Shown here: positions 30,206 to 40,646 of the stretch, one piece after another
Layout of the letters: each line of letters opens with the position of its first letter
Position numbering within the stretch: the stretch's first letter is position 1
From: Prosthecobacter gellanilyticus
GTDB lineage: Bacteria > Verrucomicrobiota > Verrucomicrobiia > Verrucomicrobiales > Verrucomicrobiaceae
Assembly: GCF_007992435.1 (NCBI RefSeq)
Contig: NZ_BKAG01000008.1
Coordinates: 124,001-188,000, forward strand
Length of the DNA: 64,000 bases
Direction: 5' to 3'
Translations under genes and position numbers: made by a program
Notes under the pieces: generated by a model
What the model saw: the letters and a program-made list of their open reading frames with translations, nothing else
What the model was told of the DNA's origin: nothing
Database searches by the model: none

Positions 30206-30502
30206 TTAGGCAATGATGCCCAGGATGTCGGTCTCGTTGATGATGAGGTGGTCCTCGCCATTCACTTTGACTTCGGTGCCGCCGTACTTGGAGATGAGGA
30301 CCTTGTCGCCCTTCTTCACAGTGAAGAGAGTGGACACGTCCTTGCCTTCGTCGTCCTTGCCGGTGCCGAGCGCGATCACTTCAGCTTCCTGGGGTTTTTC
30401 TTTGGCGGTGTCAGGGAGGAAGATGCCTCCAGCGGTTTTTTCTTCGCTGAGGGAGCGCTTCACGAGGACACGACGTCCGAGCGGGGTGATTGCGGTAGCC
30501 AT
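30206..30502 (-). CDS. groS: Co-chaperonin GroES (10 kDa)
   Basis: The 98-residue lid of the GroEL chamber. Family motifs are [10 protein letters not shown] at the N-terminus, the mobile loop [13 protein letters not shown] (19-31) and [15 protein letters not shown] near 66-80. It is the first gene of groES-groEL. No CIRCE element (GCACTC-N9-GAGTGC) is visible upstream, so HrcA control is not supported by the sequence. A long imperfect hairpin lies at 30552-30595. Confidence 0.97.
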   Translation of the reverse strand: MATAITPLGRRVLVKRSLSEEKTAGGIFLPDTAKEKPQEAEVIALGTGKDDEGKDVSTLFTVKKGDKVLISKYGGTEVKVNGEDHLIINETDILGIIA

Positions 30503-30551
30503 ATTGGTCTGGTTATTGCTTATCGGGTTGTGGTTCTGGTTTGGTTTGTCT

Positions 30552-30595
30552 GCCCGACCGCCGCCCTGCGGGGAATGCAGGGACGGTGGTCGGGC
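30552..30595. promoter_or_regulatory. Inverted repeat upstream of groES
   Basis: GCCCGACC at 30552 pairs with GGTCGGGC ending at 30595, and GCCCTGC with GCAGGG inside. The 44-bp imperfect hairpin lies 50 bp before the groES start and about the same distance after the upstream lipoprotein stop. No T run follows on the minus strand, so a regulatory leader or a repeat is as likely as a terminator. Confidence 0.45.
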
Positions 30596-30644
30596 GGAAA
30601 TTTATGGGAGGGTCTCAGTTCAGAGGTCTCGGTTTGGGGAAAGG

Positions 30645-31238
30645 TTATTTGGCAGGGGCCGGGTTCTCTCGGATCGCCACGCCATTGCTCGCGCGTGCGG
30701 CGCCTTCGAGCGTCAGCTCAGGCACGGCCTCGCCGACTTCACCGGTGATGAAGCTCACGATCTGTTTCGGGTCTTCAGACAGCACCGCCTGCAGCATGCG
30801 GGACTTCTGGTCATGGTTGTAGTTCTTGATGTCCATGTCGATCCCCACCGTGCCGGGATCGCCAGAGAGGCCTTTCATCTTGGCCACCATCTGAGCGCTG
30901 TTGTTGATCTGGTCCTGCAGCCGCTTTTCCTGGCCCAGCTTCGTCAGTCCCACTTTCAGCGCGGCATTCACCTCTGGCACATTCAGCAGCTCATTGGCCG
31001 TCTTGTTCGGATATTTGGCAAGGATGTCCTCGGCTTCACCTTCCAGCTCAGCCTGGACATCCGTTTGGTTAGGCGTGGGCGCATTCAGCGCATCCGTGAT
31101 CTCCGCATCAATCTTCGCATCCGAAACCGCAGCGGGCTTCGGCGCTTCAGCCGCCGTCTTCACAGCCTCCTTCTTGCCACAGGCGGAAAGCAGCAGGCAC
31201 GCAGACAGCATCAGGAATGCCGGCCGTTTGGCCGACAT
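30645..31238 (-). CDS. Small lipoprotein, unknown function
   Basis: A protein of about 197 residues with a lipoprotein signal peptide (SAKRPAFLMLSACLLLSAC, lipobox LSAC). An acidic, Ala-rich, largely helical body follows (DAKIDAEITDALNAPTPNQT and onward). I do not recognise the family. The in-frame start at 31274 would add 12 residues before the signal peptide. It lies between dnaK and groES on the same strand, 76 bp after the dnaK stop; a stress-linked role is possible but is only suggested by position. Confidence 0.72.
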   Translation of the reverse strand: MSAKRPAFLMLSACLLLSACGKKEAVKTAAEAPKPAAVSDAKIDAEITDALNAPTPNQTDVQAELEGEAEDILAKYPNKTANELLNVPEVNAALKVGLTKLGQEKRLQDQINNSAQMVAKMKGLSGDPGTVGIDMDIKNYNHDQKSRMLQAVLSEDPKQIVSFITGEVGEAVPELTLEGAARASNGVAIRENPAPAK

Positions 31239-31314
31239 TCCATGATGAATGTTCTGGATGATCGCTTTAAGCATGATCGATCGCGGTTCGGGAGGAGTCC
31301 GTCGTCAGTCCGTT

Positions 31315-33375
<2,061 letters not shown>

Positions 33376-33412
33376 TTAATATTTTTAATCCCCCGCTCAA
33401 TCCGCCTTAAAA

Positions 33413-33473
33413 GTGCCATTTATGGCACAATTGGTCATTTTAGACCCTGGCACTTGGCACTTTGCTGGCACTT
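33413..33473. promoter_or_regulatory. Cluster of TGGCAC boxes upstream of dnaK
   Basis: The palindrome GTGCCATTTATGGCAC lies at 33413-33428. Three direct TGGCACTT copies follow at 33448, 33455 and 33466. Five half-sites within 60 bp suggest a repeated binding site. It lies about 150-210 bases before dnaK in the 699-bp dnaK/esterase intergenic region. Confidence 0.4.
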
Positions 33474-33702
33474 TCGAGGTCCCTGAGCCACCCAATCCAT
33501 TCCGTGCTCTCCGCAACCTACCTTGATGAACCTTGATCCACCAGGATCGGCTAAAGTGGCCACCTTTCTCCGAAAGGTGAGCCAGCCTCGAAAGCTCGCG
33601 CCAGCCCTGCCTTCCCAAGGAGTGCTCTGGCCACCACCCGCCTTTAACAAGGTCGGATCCAGTCGGATTGACCCGGATCGGCCTCCCCTTTCTGAAACTA
33701 TC

Positions 33703-33742
33703 GTAAACAGCCGTCAACCACTGTAAACCACCGTAAACATCC
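33703..33742. repeat. Four 10-bp phased GTAAAC repeats
   Basis: GTAAACAGCC, GTCAACCACT, GTAAACCACC and GTAAACATCC follow each other with an exact 10-bp period. Three copies have GTAAAC and one has GTCAAC. The period is close to one helical turn. They lie in the middle of the divergent dnaK/esterase intergenic region, 220 bp before the esterase. Confidence 0.6.
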
Positions 33743-33914
33743 CCGGCTCCCATCCCTTTTCCGCGTCTTCCGCGTGTTCCGTCGGCAAATCTTCTCCCTC
33801 TCTGCCTCCAACTCTCCTGTGAAAAAGCCATTCATAGCTCCTCACGCTCCACCACGTCCCCCAACCCTCCAAGTGACCCAAGCGGCCCCTTTGGACAGCG
33901 CGGACACTCCTCCT

Positions 33915-33946
33915 TCCTGATTCGCTTCACAAACCCTGAATCAGGA
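33915..33946. promoter_or_regulatory. Inverted repeat before the esterase gene
   Basis: TCCTGATTC (33915-33923) and GAATCAGGA (33938-33946) form a perfect 9-bp inverted repeat with a 14-bp spacer, ending 17 bases before the esterase ATG. It could be an operator or a leader hairpin. Confidence 0.4.
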
Positions 33947-33963
33947 GTCATGAATCTAAAATC

Positions 33964-34776
33964 ATGAATCCCACAGCTTTCCGCACCATCGAGCTCTCCG
34001 ATCCCGCCCTAACACCGGCAGGCGTGCATTTCATCACGGTGAAATCCGCCGCGCTCCGTCGTCGGGCAGACATCACCGTCTATCTTCCACCGGGCACGAA
34101 GCCGGAGACCGAGAGCCTCCCCCTCGTCACCCTCCTTCACGGCGTCTATGGCAGCCATTGGGCCTGGCTTTTCAAAGGTGCCGCACATCACGTGCTCGAC
34201 CGCCTCATCCGTGAGGAAAACCTCCCACCCATAATGCTCGCCATGCCTTCGGATGGCCTTTGGGGAGACGGCAGCGGCTACCTCCGCCACGCCACCGCCG
34301 ACTACACGCGCTGGATCATCGACGAAGTCCCCGCCGCTGCCGCCGAGATCGACTCCCGCTGCGTGCACTCGCCCCGCTTCATCGCCGGCCTTTCCATGGG
34401 CGGTTACGGCGCCCTCCGCCTCGGTGCCTTGCATCCTGAGCAGTTCGCCGGCATCAGCGCCCACAGCAGCATCTCAGATGCCGCCCAGATGCAGGGCTTC
34501 ATTGAGGAAACCACCGCCCAGTTTGATCTTGCGGATGATCACCCTTCCCACGTGCTCGACTGCATGAAGCTGAACGCCCACCGCCTGCCTCCCGTGCGCT
34601 TTGACTGCGGCAGCGATGACATCCTCATCGAGCACAACCGCACCCTCCACCGCGAGCTCGACCTCGCCGGCATCCCCCACACGTATGAGGAATTCCCCGG
34701 CGCCCACACCTGGGACTACTGGCATACCCACCTTGCCGACTCCCTCCGCTTCTTCGCCCGCTGTCTGGCGAAGTGA
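33964..34776 (+). CDS. Esterase D-like alpha/beta hydrolase
   Basis: A 270-residue putative esterase. The strand PLVTLLHGVYGSHWAW gives the oxyanion region, GLSMGGYGALRLG the nucleophilic Ser, and AHTWDYWHTHL the catalytic His; Asp is likely in FDCGSDD. There is no signal peptide, so it is cytoplasmic. Related proteins hydrolyse acyl or feruloyl esters or S-formylglutathione; the exact substrate is open. It is divergent from dnaK. Confidence 0.9.
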   Translation: MNPTAFRTIELSDPALTPAGVHFITVKSAALRRRADITVYLPPGTKPETESLPLVTLLHGVYGSHWAWLFKGAAHHVLDRLIREENLPPIMLAMPSDGLWGDGSGYLRHATADYTRWIIDEVPAAAAEIDSRCVHSPRFIAGLSMGGYGALRLGALHPEQFAGISAHSSISDAAQMQGFIEETTAQFDLADDHPSHVLDCMKLNAHRLPPVRFDCGSDDILIEHNRTLHRELDLAGIPHTYEEFPGAHTWDYWHTHLADSLRFFARCLAK

Positions 34777-34791
34777 CGAAGCACTCTTCCC

Positions 34792-34940
34792 TTGGACTGC
34801 GGCAGCCCTGCTGCCGCTTTGAGGTTTGGCAGCCTTGCTGCCGGGAGGAGAGCCTAGCATAGACCCCTGAGGTTGTTTGAGTTCGAGACGGCCAGCAAGG
34901 CTGGCCTGGAGAAAGCGGCAGCAAGGCTGCCGCAGTCCAA
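34792..34940. repeat. 149-bp element bounded by 29-bp inverted repeats
   Basis: Left arm 34792-34820 (TTGGACTGCGGCAGCCCTGC and onward) is the near-perfect reverse complement of 34912-34940. Inner hairpins repeat the GGCAGCctTGCTGCC theme, and another (GGCCAGCAAGGCTGGCC) lies near 34890. The whole forms a nested palindrome between the esterase and the DUF1549/1553 gene. It resembles a miniature mobile element with no coding capacity. Confidence 0.75.
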
Positions 34941-35024
34941 AGACTCCGCCATTCCATGTCAGATTCCGCTCCCATGGCGAGGAAGGGCAGGGGATGCGCG
35001 TATTCCCCTCTCCCACCCCCACTC

Positions 35025-38000
35025 ATGCGTTCGCTGTTCGCCATCTTGATCTCTTTGCCCGTCGCTGCCAGCGCCGTGGATTTTTCGCGCGAGATCCGGC
35101 CCATCCTCTCGGAGAACTGCTTCTTCTGCCACGGCCCCGATGAAAAGAAGCGCGAGGCCGGCCTGCGCCTCGATGAAGAACTCTCCGCCAAAAAAGACAA
35201 CGACGGCGTCATCGCCGTGGTGCCTGGGAATCCCGAAAAGAGCGCCCTCCTCCAGCGCATCCTTTCCACCGATCCGGATGAGGTCATGCCTCCGCCGAAG
35301 CAGCACAAAATCATCCCCGCTGCCCAGATCGCCCTGATCAAAGAATGGATCAAGCAAGGCGCCACCTGGGGCAAGCACTGGAGCTATGAGAAGGTCAAGC
35401 GCTCCGAAGTCCCCGGTGAAGCAAAGCAGCCCATTGACGCCTTTTTGGTTCAGCGTTTGAAAAAGGAAGGCCTCGCCTTCTCCCCCGAAGCCGATGCTGC
35501 TACTCTCGTCCGTCGCGTGTCCCTCGACCTCACGGGCCTGCCGCCAACCTTGGAGGAACTGGAGAAGTTTGCGGCCCCATCGGCATCCTATGAAAGCATG
35601 GTCGATCACTACCTCGCCAAGACCACCTTCGGCGAACACTGGGCCTCGCAATGGCTCGACCTCGCGCGCTATGCCGACAGCTCCGGTTATCCCAGCGATC
35701 AACCCCGCGAGATCTGGGCCTATCGTGATTGGGTCATCCGCGCGCTGAATGCGAACATGCCGTTCGACCAGTTCACCCTCGAGCAGCTTGCCGGCGATCT
35801 CCTGCCGAACCCGAACGATGACCGTCTCATCGCCACCGCTTTTCATCGCAACACGATGACGCAAAACGAAGGTGGCACGAGCGATGAAGAGTTCCGTAAT
35901 GCGGCCGTGATCGACCGCGTGAACACGACCTTCGCCGTGTGGATGGGCACCACCATGGCATGCGCGCAGTGTCACACGCACAAGTATGATCCGCTGACCC
36001 ACAAAGAGTACTTCCAGATCTATGCCTTCCTGAATCAAAGCGCGGATGCCGACAAGAAAGACGAGTCACCGCTGCACTCCTTCGTCACCCCCGAGCTCAA
36101 GAAGCAGCGCGAAAATCTCGAAACCGAGATCGCCGCACTCGAGTCCCGCTTCGCCAAGCCTGACGCCAAATGGCTTGCAGGCCTCGAAGGCTGGGAAAAG
36201 CAGTTCCGCCAGGAGCTTCCCTGGAAAGCGGAGCCACCAACAAAAGTCACCACCCAAAGCGAGCAGAAGGCCGTGGTCGGCACAGATGCCATCGTTTCCG
36301 TCCCAGAGCGTCGCGACACAGATGGTTATACCCTGGAGCTGCCCGTGAAATCAGAAAGGATCACCGCGCTGCGCTTGGAAACCATGCCCACGCCGGGCTT
36401 CGGCAACTTCGTCCTCACCAGCCTCAAAGCGCTGATCATCCCGCCCGCAAATCTGCCAGCTCCGAAAGCCCGCTTTGTACGTGTGGAACTCCCCGGCAAA
36501 GACCAGCCACTCCAACTCGCCGAGGTGCAGGTCTTTGGCGCGGGTGATAACCTCGCCTTCCGCCGTCCGGCGAAGCAGAGCAGCAACTATGCGGATGCTG
36601 ATGCACGTCGCGCCGTCGATGGCACCACCGAGGGAGACTACGCCAAAGGCAGCGTCGCCCACACCAGCGGCCAGGACACTGATCCTTGGTGGGAAGTGGA
36701 GCTCAAAGACGACTCCTCCATTGAGCGCGTCGTGGTTTGGAACCGCACGGATGGTGATGTCGGCAAGCGTCTCGAAGGCTTCCGCGTCGTGCTGCTCGAT
36801 GCCAAGCGCCAGACCGTGTGGAAGAGCGAGTCCACCGCCGCTCCCGCCAAGGACAAAACCTTCGCCATCGGCGGCCCTGTCAGCGTCACCTTCTCCGCTG
36901 CGCTGGCCGATCATGAGCAAAACGGCTTCACCGCCGCCTCCGTCATCCTGCCAAAAGACAAAAACAACCAAGGCTGGGCCGTCGCTCCACAAATCGACAA
37001 GCCTCACACCCTCACTCTTCTCTGTGCCTCGCCCGTCATGGCGCCCGCAGGCTCCACTCTCCGCGTGACCCTGGAGCACCAGTCGAGTCATAAGCAACAT
37101 ACGTTAGGCAAGTTCAAGCTCAGCCTCACCGATGATCCACGCGTGCAGAGTGTCACCGCACTGCCCTCAAACATCCTCGCTGCCGTCACCATCGCGCCTG
37201 ACAAGCGCACGCCTGCGCAGCAGTCCGTGATTCAGGATCACTACATCCGCACCGTCGCCAAGGAAGCCGCGCCTGAGCGCAAGAAACTGGCCGCCTTGCA
37301 GAAGCAGCTCACCGCCTTGAAGCCTGTCACCGTGCCCATCATGAAGGATCTTAGCGGCAAAGATCGCCGCGTCACCAAGATCCAGCTTCGCGGTAATTGG
37401 CAGGACCTCGGTGATCAAGTGGCTGAAGGCACCCCCGCCATCTTCCCGCCTCTGCCCAAGGATGCGCCGATGAACCGCCTCACGTTGGCCCAGTGGCTCG
37501 TTAGTCGTGACAATCCACTCACCGCCCGCGTGCAAGTAAACCGCCTGTGGGAAACCCTCTTCGGCACCGGCATCGTCCGCACCAGCGAGGAGTTCGGCAG
37601 CCAGGGCGATCTCCCATATCATCCTGAGTTGCTCGACTGGCTCGCCGCCGAGTTCATGGACAGCGGCTGGGACGTGAAGCACATGCTCAAGCTCATGCTC
37701 ATGACCCAGGCCTATCGTCAGAACAGTACAACGAACTTTCCAGTTCAGGACCGTAGAACGAACTTTCCAGTTCGTTCAGCAGCCAGTTCAGAGAGTGAAC
37801 TTGGAAGTTCACTTGTCGAACGCGACCCCGACAACCGCCTCATCGCCCGCGGCCCGCGCTTCCGCCCCACTGGCGAGATGCTTCGCGATCAAGCCCTCGC
37901 CGTCAGCGGCTTGCTCAGCGCCAAAATGTATGGCCCCAGCGTGCGCCCCGTCGCACCAAACATGGGCCTCACCACCGCCTTCGGCCGCAGCAACGACTGG

Positions 38001-38492
38001 GTCACGAGTGAGGGTGAAGACAAGCATCGCCGCAGCGTCTACACCGAGATCCGCCGCAACTCGCCCTATGCCAGCTTCACCACCTTTGATGCCGGCAACC
38101 GCGAGGTCTGCATGGTCCGCCGCAACCGCACCAACACCCCGCTGCAGGCCTTCGTCACCCTGAACGATCCCGTCTTCATCGAAACGAATCAAGCCATGGC
38201 CCGCCGCATGGTGCTCGGTGATGCCAAAGCCCTCCCCAGTGTGAAGGACAAGCTCGTCCGCATGTTCAAGCTCTGCGTCTCCCGCGAACCCACCGCCCCC
38301 GAGATCGCCACCCTCACTCGTCTGCATGATGAGAGCCTCGCCGCCTATCAGCAGGACAAGGAAGCCGCCACCCAGATGGCCACCGACCCCATCGGCCCCG
38401 CTCCCGAAGGCTCCGACATTGCCGAACTCGCCGCCTGGACCACCGTCGCGAATGTCGTCATGAACCTGGATGAGTTCTTGATGAGACGGTGA
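35025..38492 (+). CDS. DUF1549/DUF1553 cytochrome c-type protein with discoidin-like domain
   Basis: A 1155-residue exported protein of the planctomycete/verrucomicrobial cytochrome-C-like type. The signal peptide (MRSLFAILISLPVAASA) is followed by a haem-binding CFFCH in the PSCyt1 domain. DUF1549 comes next (IDAFLVQRLKKEGLAF, RRVSLDLTGLPPT) with a second CxxCH (CAQCHTHKYDP). An F5/8 type C-like region lies around 500-600 (FRRPAKQSSNYADADARRAV), and DUF1553 at the end (WLVSRDNPLTARVQVNRLWE, RRNRTNTPLQAFVTLNDPVF). About 30 residues between RQNS and ERDPDNRL (around 902-930) are foreign to the family and come from a palindromic repeat. The usual DUF1501 partner is not adjacent. The ATG at 35025 fits the signal peptide. 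Confidence 0.93.
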   Translation: MRSLFAILISLPVAASAVDFSREIRPILSENCFFCHGPDEKKREAGLRLDEELSAKKDNDGVIAVVPGNPEKSALLQRILSTDPDEVMPPPKQHKIIPAAQIALIKEWIKQGATWGKHWSYEKVKRSEVPGEAKQPIDAFLVQRLKKEGLAFSPEADAATLVRRVSLDLTGLPPTLEELEKFAAPSASYESMVDHYLAKTTFGEHWASQWLDLARYADSSGYPSDQPREIWAYRDWVIRALNANMPFDQFTLEQLAGDLLPNPNDDRLIATAFHRNTMTQNEGGTSDEEFRNAAVIDRVNTTFAVWMGTTMACAQCHTHKYDPLTHKEYFQIYAFLNQSADADKKDESPLHSFVTPELKKQRENLETEIAALESRFAKPDAKWLAGLEGWEKQFRQELPWKAEPPTKVTTQSEQKAVVGTDAIVSVPERRDTDGYTLELPVKSERITALRLETMPTPGFGNFVLTSLKALIIPPANLPAPKARFVRVELPGKDQPLQLAEVQVFGAGDNLAFRRPAKQSSNYADADARRAVDGTTEGDYAKGSVAHTSGQDTDPWWEVELKDDSSIERVVVWNRTDGDVGKRLEGFRVVLLDAKRQTVWKSESTAAPAKDKTFAIGGPVSVTFSAALADHEQNGFTAASVILPKDKNNQGWAVAPQIDKPHTLTLLCASPVMAPAGSTLRVTLEHQSSHKQHTLGKFKLSLTDDPRVQSVTALPSNILAAVTIAPDKRTPAQQSVIQDHYIRTVAKEAAPERKKLAALQKQLTALKPVTVPIMKDLSGKDRRVTKIQLRGNWQDLGDQVAEGTPAIFPPLPKDAPMNRLTLAQWLVSRDNPLTARVQVNRLWETLFGTGIVRTSEEFGSQGDLPYHPELLDWLAAEFMDSGWDVKHMLKLMLMTQAYRQNSTTNFPVQDRRTNFPVRSAASSESELGSSLVERDPDNRLIARGPRFRPTGEMLRDQALAVSGLLSAKMYGPSVRPVAPNMGLTTAFGRSNDWVTSEGEDKHRRSVYTEIRRNSPYASFTTFDAGNREVCMVRRNRTNTPLQAFVTLNDPVFIETNQAMARRMVLGDAKALPSVKDKLVRMFKLCVSREPTAPEIATLTRLHDESLAAYQQDKEAATQMATDPIGPAPEGSDIAELAAWTTVANVVMNLDEFLMRR
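37729..37812. repeat. Palindromic repeats inserted in frame in the DUF1553 gene
   Basis: Two copies of AACGAACTTTCCAGTTC (near 37729 and 37757; the second is the full palindrome GAACGAACTTTCCAGTTCGT) are followed by GTGAACTTGGAAGTTCAC at 37795-37812. The same AACGAACTTTCCAGTTCGTT occurs at 60201-60220. Together they add codons reading TNFPVQDRRTNFPV without breaking the frame. Confidence 0.85.
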
Positions 38493-38546
38493 GGCGGGTA
38501 TCGAATGGGCCTTGAAACCCCACCTTCAGAGTCTAAACTGCTTATC

Positions 38547-38813
38547 ATGAGCACCATCACCGAGGCAGGCATTCTCAGCCGTGTCATCCAGCCTGATAAG
38601 GGTGGCTGGGACAAAGGTGTCGCTAATGCGATCTTGGGCTTTGCCTTCTCGGATGCTGATCGTGAGCGCATGAATACACTGTTGGAAATGGCCAAGACGG
38701 ACGCCTTGGATGCCGATGGACGTCAGGAGCTGGCCAGCTTCCACAAAGCCGGACGCATGCTCGAGCTCATGAAAGCTCGTGCGCGCATTTCTCTCCAGCA
38801 GTCCGCCGCCTGA
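38547..38813 (+). CDS. Small conserved-looking protein next to HNH gene
   Basis: An 88-residue, largely helical acidic/basic protein (MSTITEAGILSRVIQPDKGG at the start). I do not recognise a named family. It ends 3 bases before the start of the broken HNH nuclease gene, a tight arrangement that suggests one transcript. The in-frame start at 38505 would add 14 unlikely residues. Confidence 0.7.
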   Translation: MSTITEAGILSRVIQPDKGGWDKGVANAILGFAFSDADRERMNTLLEMAKTDALDADGRQELASFHKAGRMLELMKARARISLQQSAA

Positions 38814-38816
38814 GTC

Positions 38817-39220
38817 ATGCCCAGACCTTCACGCGAGCTTGAACGTGCAGTCATCGCTCGAGCAGCAGGCCGCTGTGAATACTGCCAGCTGCCTGAAAAA
38901 GTCTCGGATCTGCCATTCCACGTTGACCAGTCATCGCCGAGAAACATCGCGGTTTGACGGTGCTTGAGAATCTGGTTTGGGCATGTTTTTCCTGCAACAT
39001 GCATAAGGGATCAAATATCGCCGGGATTGATCCCGTGACAGATGAGGTCGTCAGACTATTTCGTCCCCATCAGGATATTTGGACGGATCATTTTCGCTGG
39101 CAGGGAGCGTGGCTTCATGGGCTGACAGACATCGGACGCACCACAGTCACGGTACTGGAGATGAATGATCCAGACATGGTGCTGCTGCGTGAGCTTTTGC
39201 TGCGCGCAGGTTCTTTTTGA
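38817..39220 (+). pseudogene. HNH endonuclease, frameshifted at the catalytic His
   Basis: The ATG at 38817 opens an HNH protein (RAAGRCEYCQLPEK, then LPFHVD). The frame is lost at 38929/38930 and stops at about 38957. In the next frame the family sequence resumes (VIAEKHRGLTVLENLVWAC, CNMHKGSNIAGIDPVTDE) to 39220. Restoring one C after 38929 would give HVDHVIAEKH, the expected HNH core. So a single-base deletion hit the second His of the motif. Either the gene is inactivated or this is a sequencing error; the rest of the protein looks well preserved. Confidence 0.85.
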
Positions 39221-39271
39221 AGAATGTGCTGGCATGCAGCGCTCTTCTTGAGCTTCCTTCAGCATACTCAC

Positions 39272-40450
39272 ATGACCCCACTCCACCATCTCCGCGCAGG
39301 CATCATCGGCACAGGCTTCATCGGTCCCGTCCACATTGAGGCGCTGAAGCGCCTCGGCATCCAGGTCACCGCCATCTGCGGTTCCAGCAAGAGCGCCAGG
39401 AAGACCGCCGAGATGTGGGGCATCCCCGAGGTGTATGGCGACTACGACTTCGAGGCCATGTATGCCAGCCCGAACGTGGACGTGGTGCACATCACCTCGC
39501 CTAACAAAGCGCATGTTGAGCAGTGCCTGAAGGCGCTGGAGGTGGGCAAGCACGTCATCTGTGAAAAGCCGCTCGGCATGACCACCGATGAAACCGCGCT
39601 CGTGGTGGATGCGGTGAAGAAGGGTGGAAAAAAAGGCCCCGTCTTCGCGGTGAACTACATGTGCCGCTTCTTCCCCGCCGTGCTGCAGATGCGTGCCATG
39701 GTGGAGCGCGGAGACCTCGGCAAGATCATCCACGTGCAGGGCCATTTCTTCCAGGACTGGCTCCTGCATCAGACCGACTACAACTGGCGCGTCCTTGCCA
39801 GCGAGGGCGGCAAGCTCCGCGCCGTCGGTGATATCGGCACCCATTGGATTGATGCCGTCAGCTTCATCCTCGGCGCCAAGGCCACGAACGTCTTTGCCCA
39901 CATCGAAACCTTCCACAAACAGCGCCTGCGCCCGAAAGGCGAGGTCCAGACCTTCGCCAAGGTCGATCCCAAGACCATGGTGCCCTATAAAGTGGACACG
40001 GAAGACTTCGGCAGCGTGCTCCTGAAGTTCGGCAAGGCCAAGCATGGCAATGCCGATGCCGTGCATGCCAATGCCAGCATCTCCCAGGTCGCCGCCGGTT
40101 GGAAATGCAGCCTCGCACTCGGCATCTACGGCACGAAAGGCAGCGTGCGCTGGGACCTCCAGCAGCCGAACGAAATCCAGGTCGGTCGTCGCGATGAGCC
40201 TAACCAAATCCTCCAGCGCGGCACTCCCGGTTTCATGGAGGACGTGGCCAACTTCACCGACTACCCCGGCGGCCACCCCGAAGGCTTCAGCGACGCGCAC
40301 AAGATGCACTACCGCGCCGTCTACGAGCACATCGCCAGCGGCAAGAAGACGCCTGCCTTGTTCGCCACCGCCGAAGACGGCCACCACGAAGTCAAACTCT
40401 GCGAAGCCATCCTCCAGAGCAGCAAGAGCCAAGGCTGGGTGAAGATCTAG
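39272..40450 (+). CDS. Gfo/Idh/MocA-family oxidoreductase
   Basis: A 392-residue NAD(P)-dependent sugar or inositol dehydrogenase-like protein. The Rossmann motif GIIGTGFIGPVH (about 9-20) and the EKPLG motif (VICEKPLGMT) are typical. The C-terminal alpha/beta domain has DIGTHWIDAVSFILGA with the likely catalytic His. The substrate is unknown. The start MTPLHHLRAGIIGTGF at 39272 is chosen over an in-frame 39224. It stands alone, 51 bp after the HNH remnant. Confidence 0.93.
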   Translation: MTPLHHLRAGIIGTGFIGPVHIEALKRLGIQVTAICGSSKSARKTAEMWGIPEVYGDYDFEAMYASPNVDVVHITSPNKAHVEQCLKALEVGKHVICEKPLGMTTDETALVVDAVKKGGKKGPVFAVNYMCRFFPAVLQMRAMVERGDLGKIIHVQGHFFQDWLLHQTDYNWRVLASEGGKLRAVGDIGTHWIDAVSFILGAKATNVFAHIETFHKQRLRPKGEVQTFAKVDPKTMVPYKVDTEDFGSVLLKFGKAKHGNADAVHANASISQVAAGWKCSLALGIYGTKGSVRWDLQQPNEIQVGRRDEPNQILQRGTPGFMEDVANFTDYPGGHPEGFSDAHKMHYRAVYEHIASGKKTPALFATAEDGHHEVKLCEAILQSSKSQGWVKI

Positions 40451-40523
40451 TCAGCGATAGGAGGGCGACCATCTGGAGCAGGATTTTGAACAGCCTTCAA
40501 ACTCATCCGTGAATCGCGAATGG

Positions 40524-40590
40524 AACCCCATTGGAATGGGGTTCTACGTCTGGCCCGCATCGTACCACCCCATTCCAATGGGGTGGTGCC
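40524..40590. repeat. Pair of CCCCATTCCAATGGGG hairpins in opposite orientation
   Basis: AACCCCATTGGAATGGGGTT lies near 40525-40544 and CACCCCATTCCAATGGGGTG near 40567-40586. They are inverted with respect to each other in their 6-base centre. A third copy lies near 26011. They fill the space between the convergent oxidoreductase and DAHP synthase genes. Confidence 0.85.
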
Positions 40591-40646
40591 CCGATTCGCT
40601 AATCGATGCTCTATTCCAGAATGTAACCTTTTCTTTAGTTAGGCAC

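Noticed and set aside
30503-30644. CIRCE operator before groES
   Set aside because: No GCACTC-N9-GAGTGC or close variant is present; only an unrelated GC-rich hairpin was found.
33440-33480. Sigma-54 promoter (TGGCAC...TTGC) near dnaK
   Set aside because: TGGCAC and TTTGCT occur, but the GG-to-GC spacing is 13 or 6 instead of the required 10 bases.
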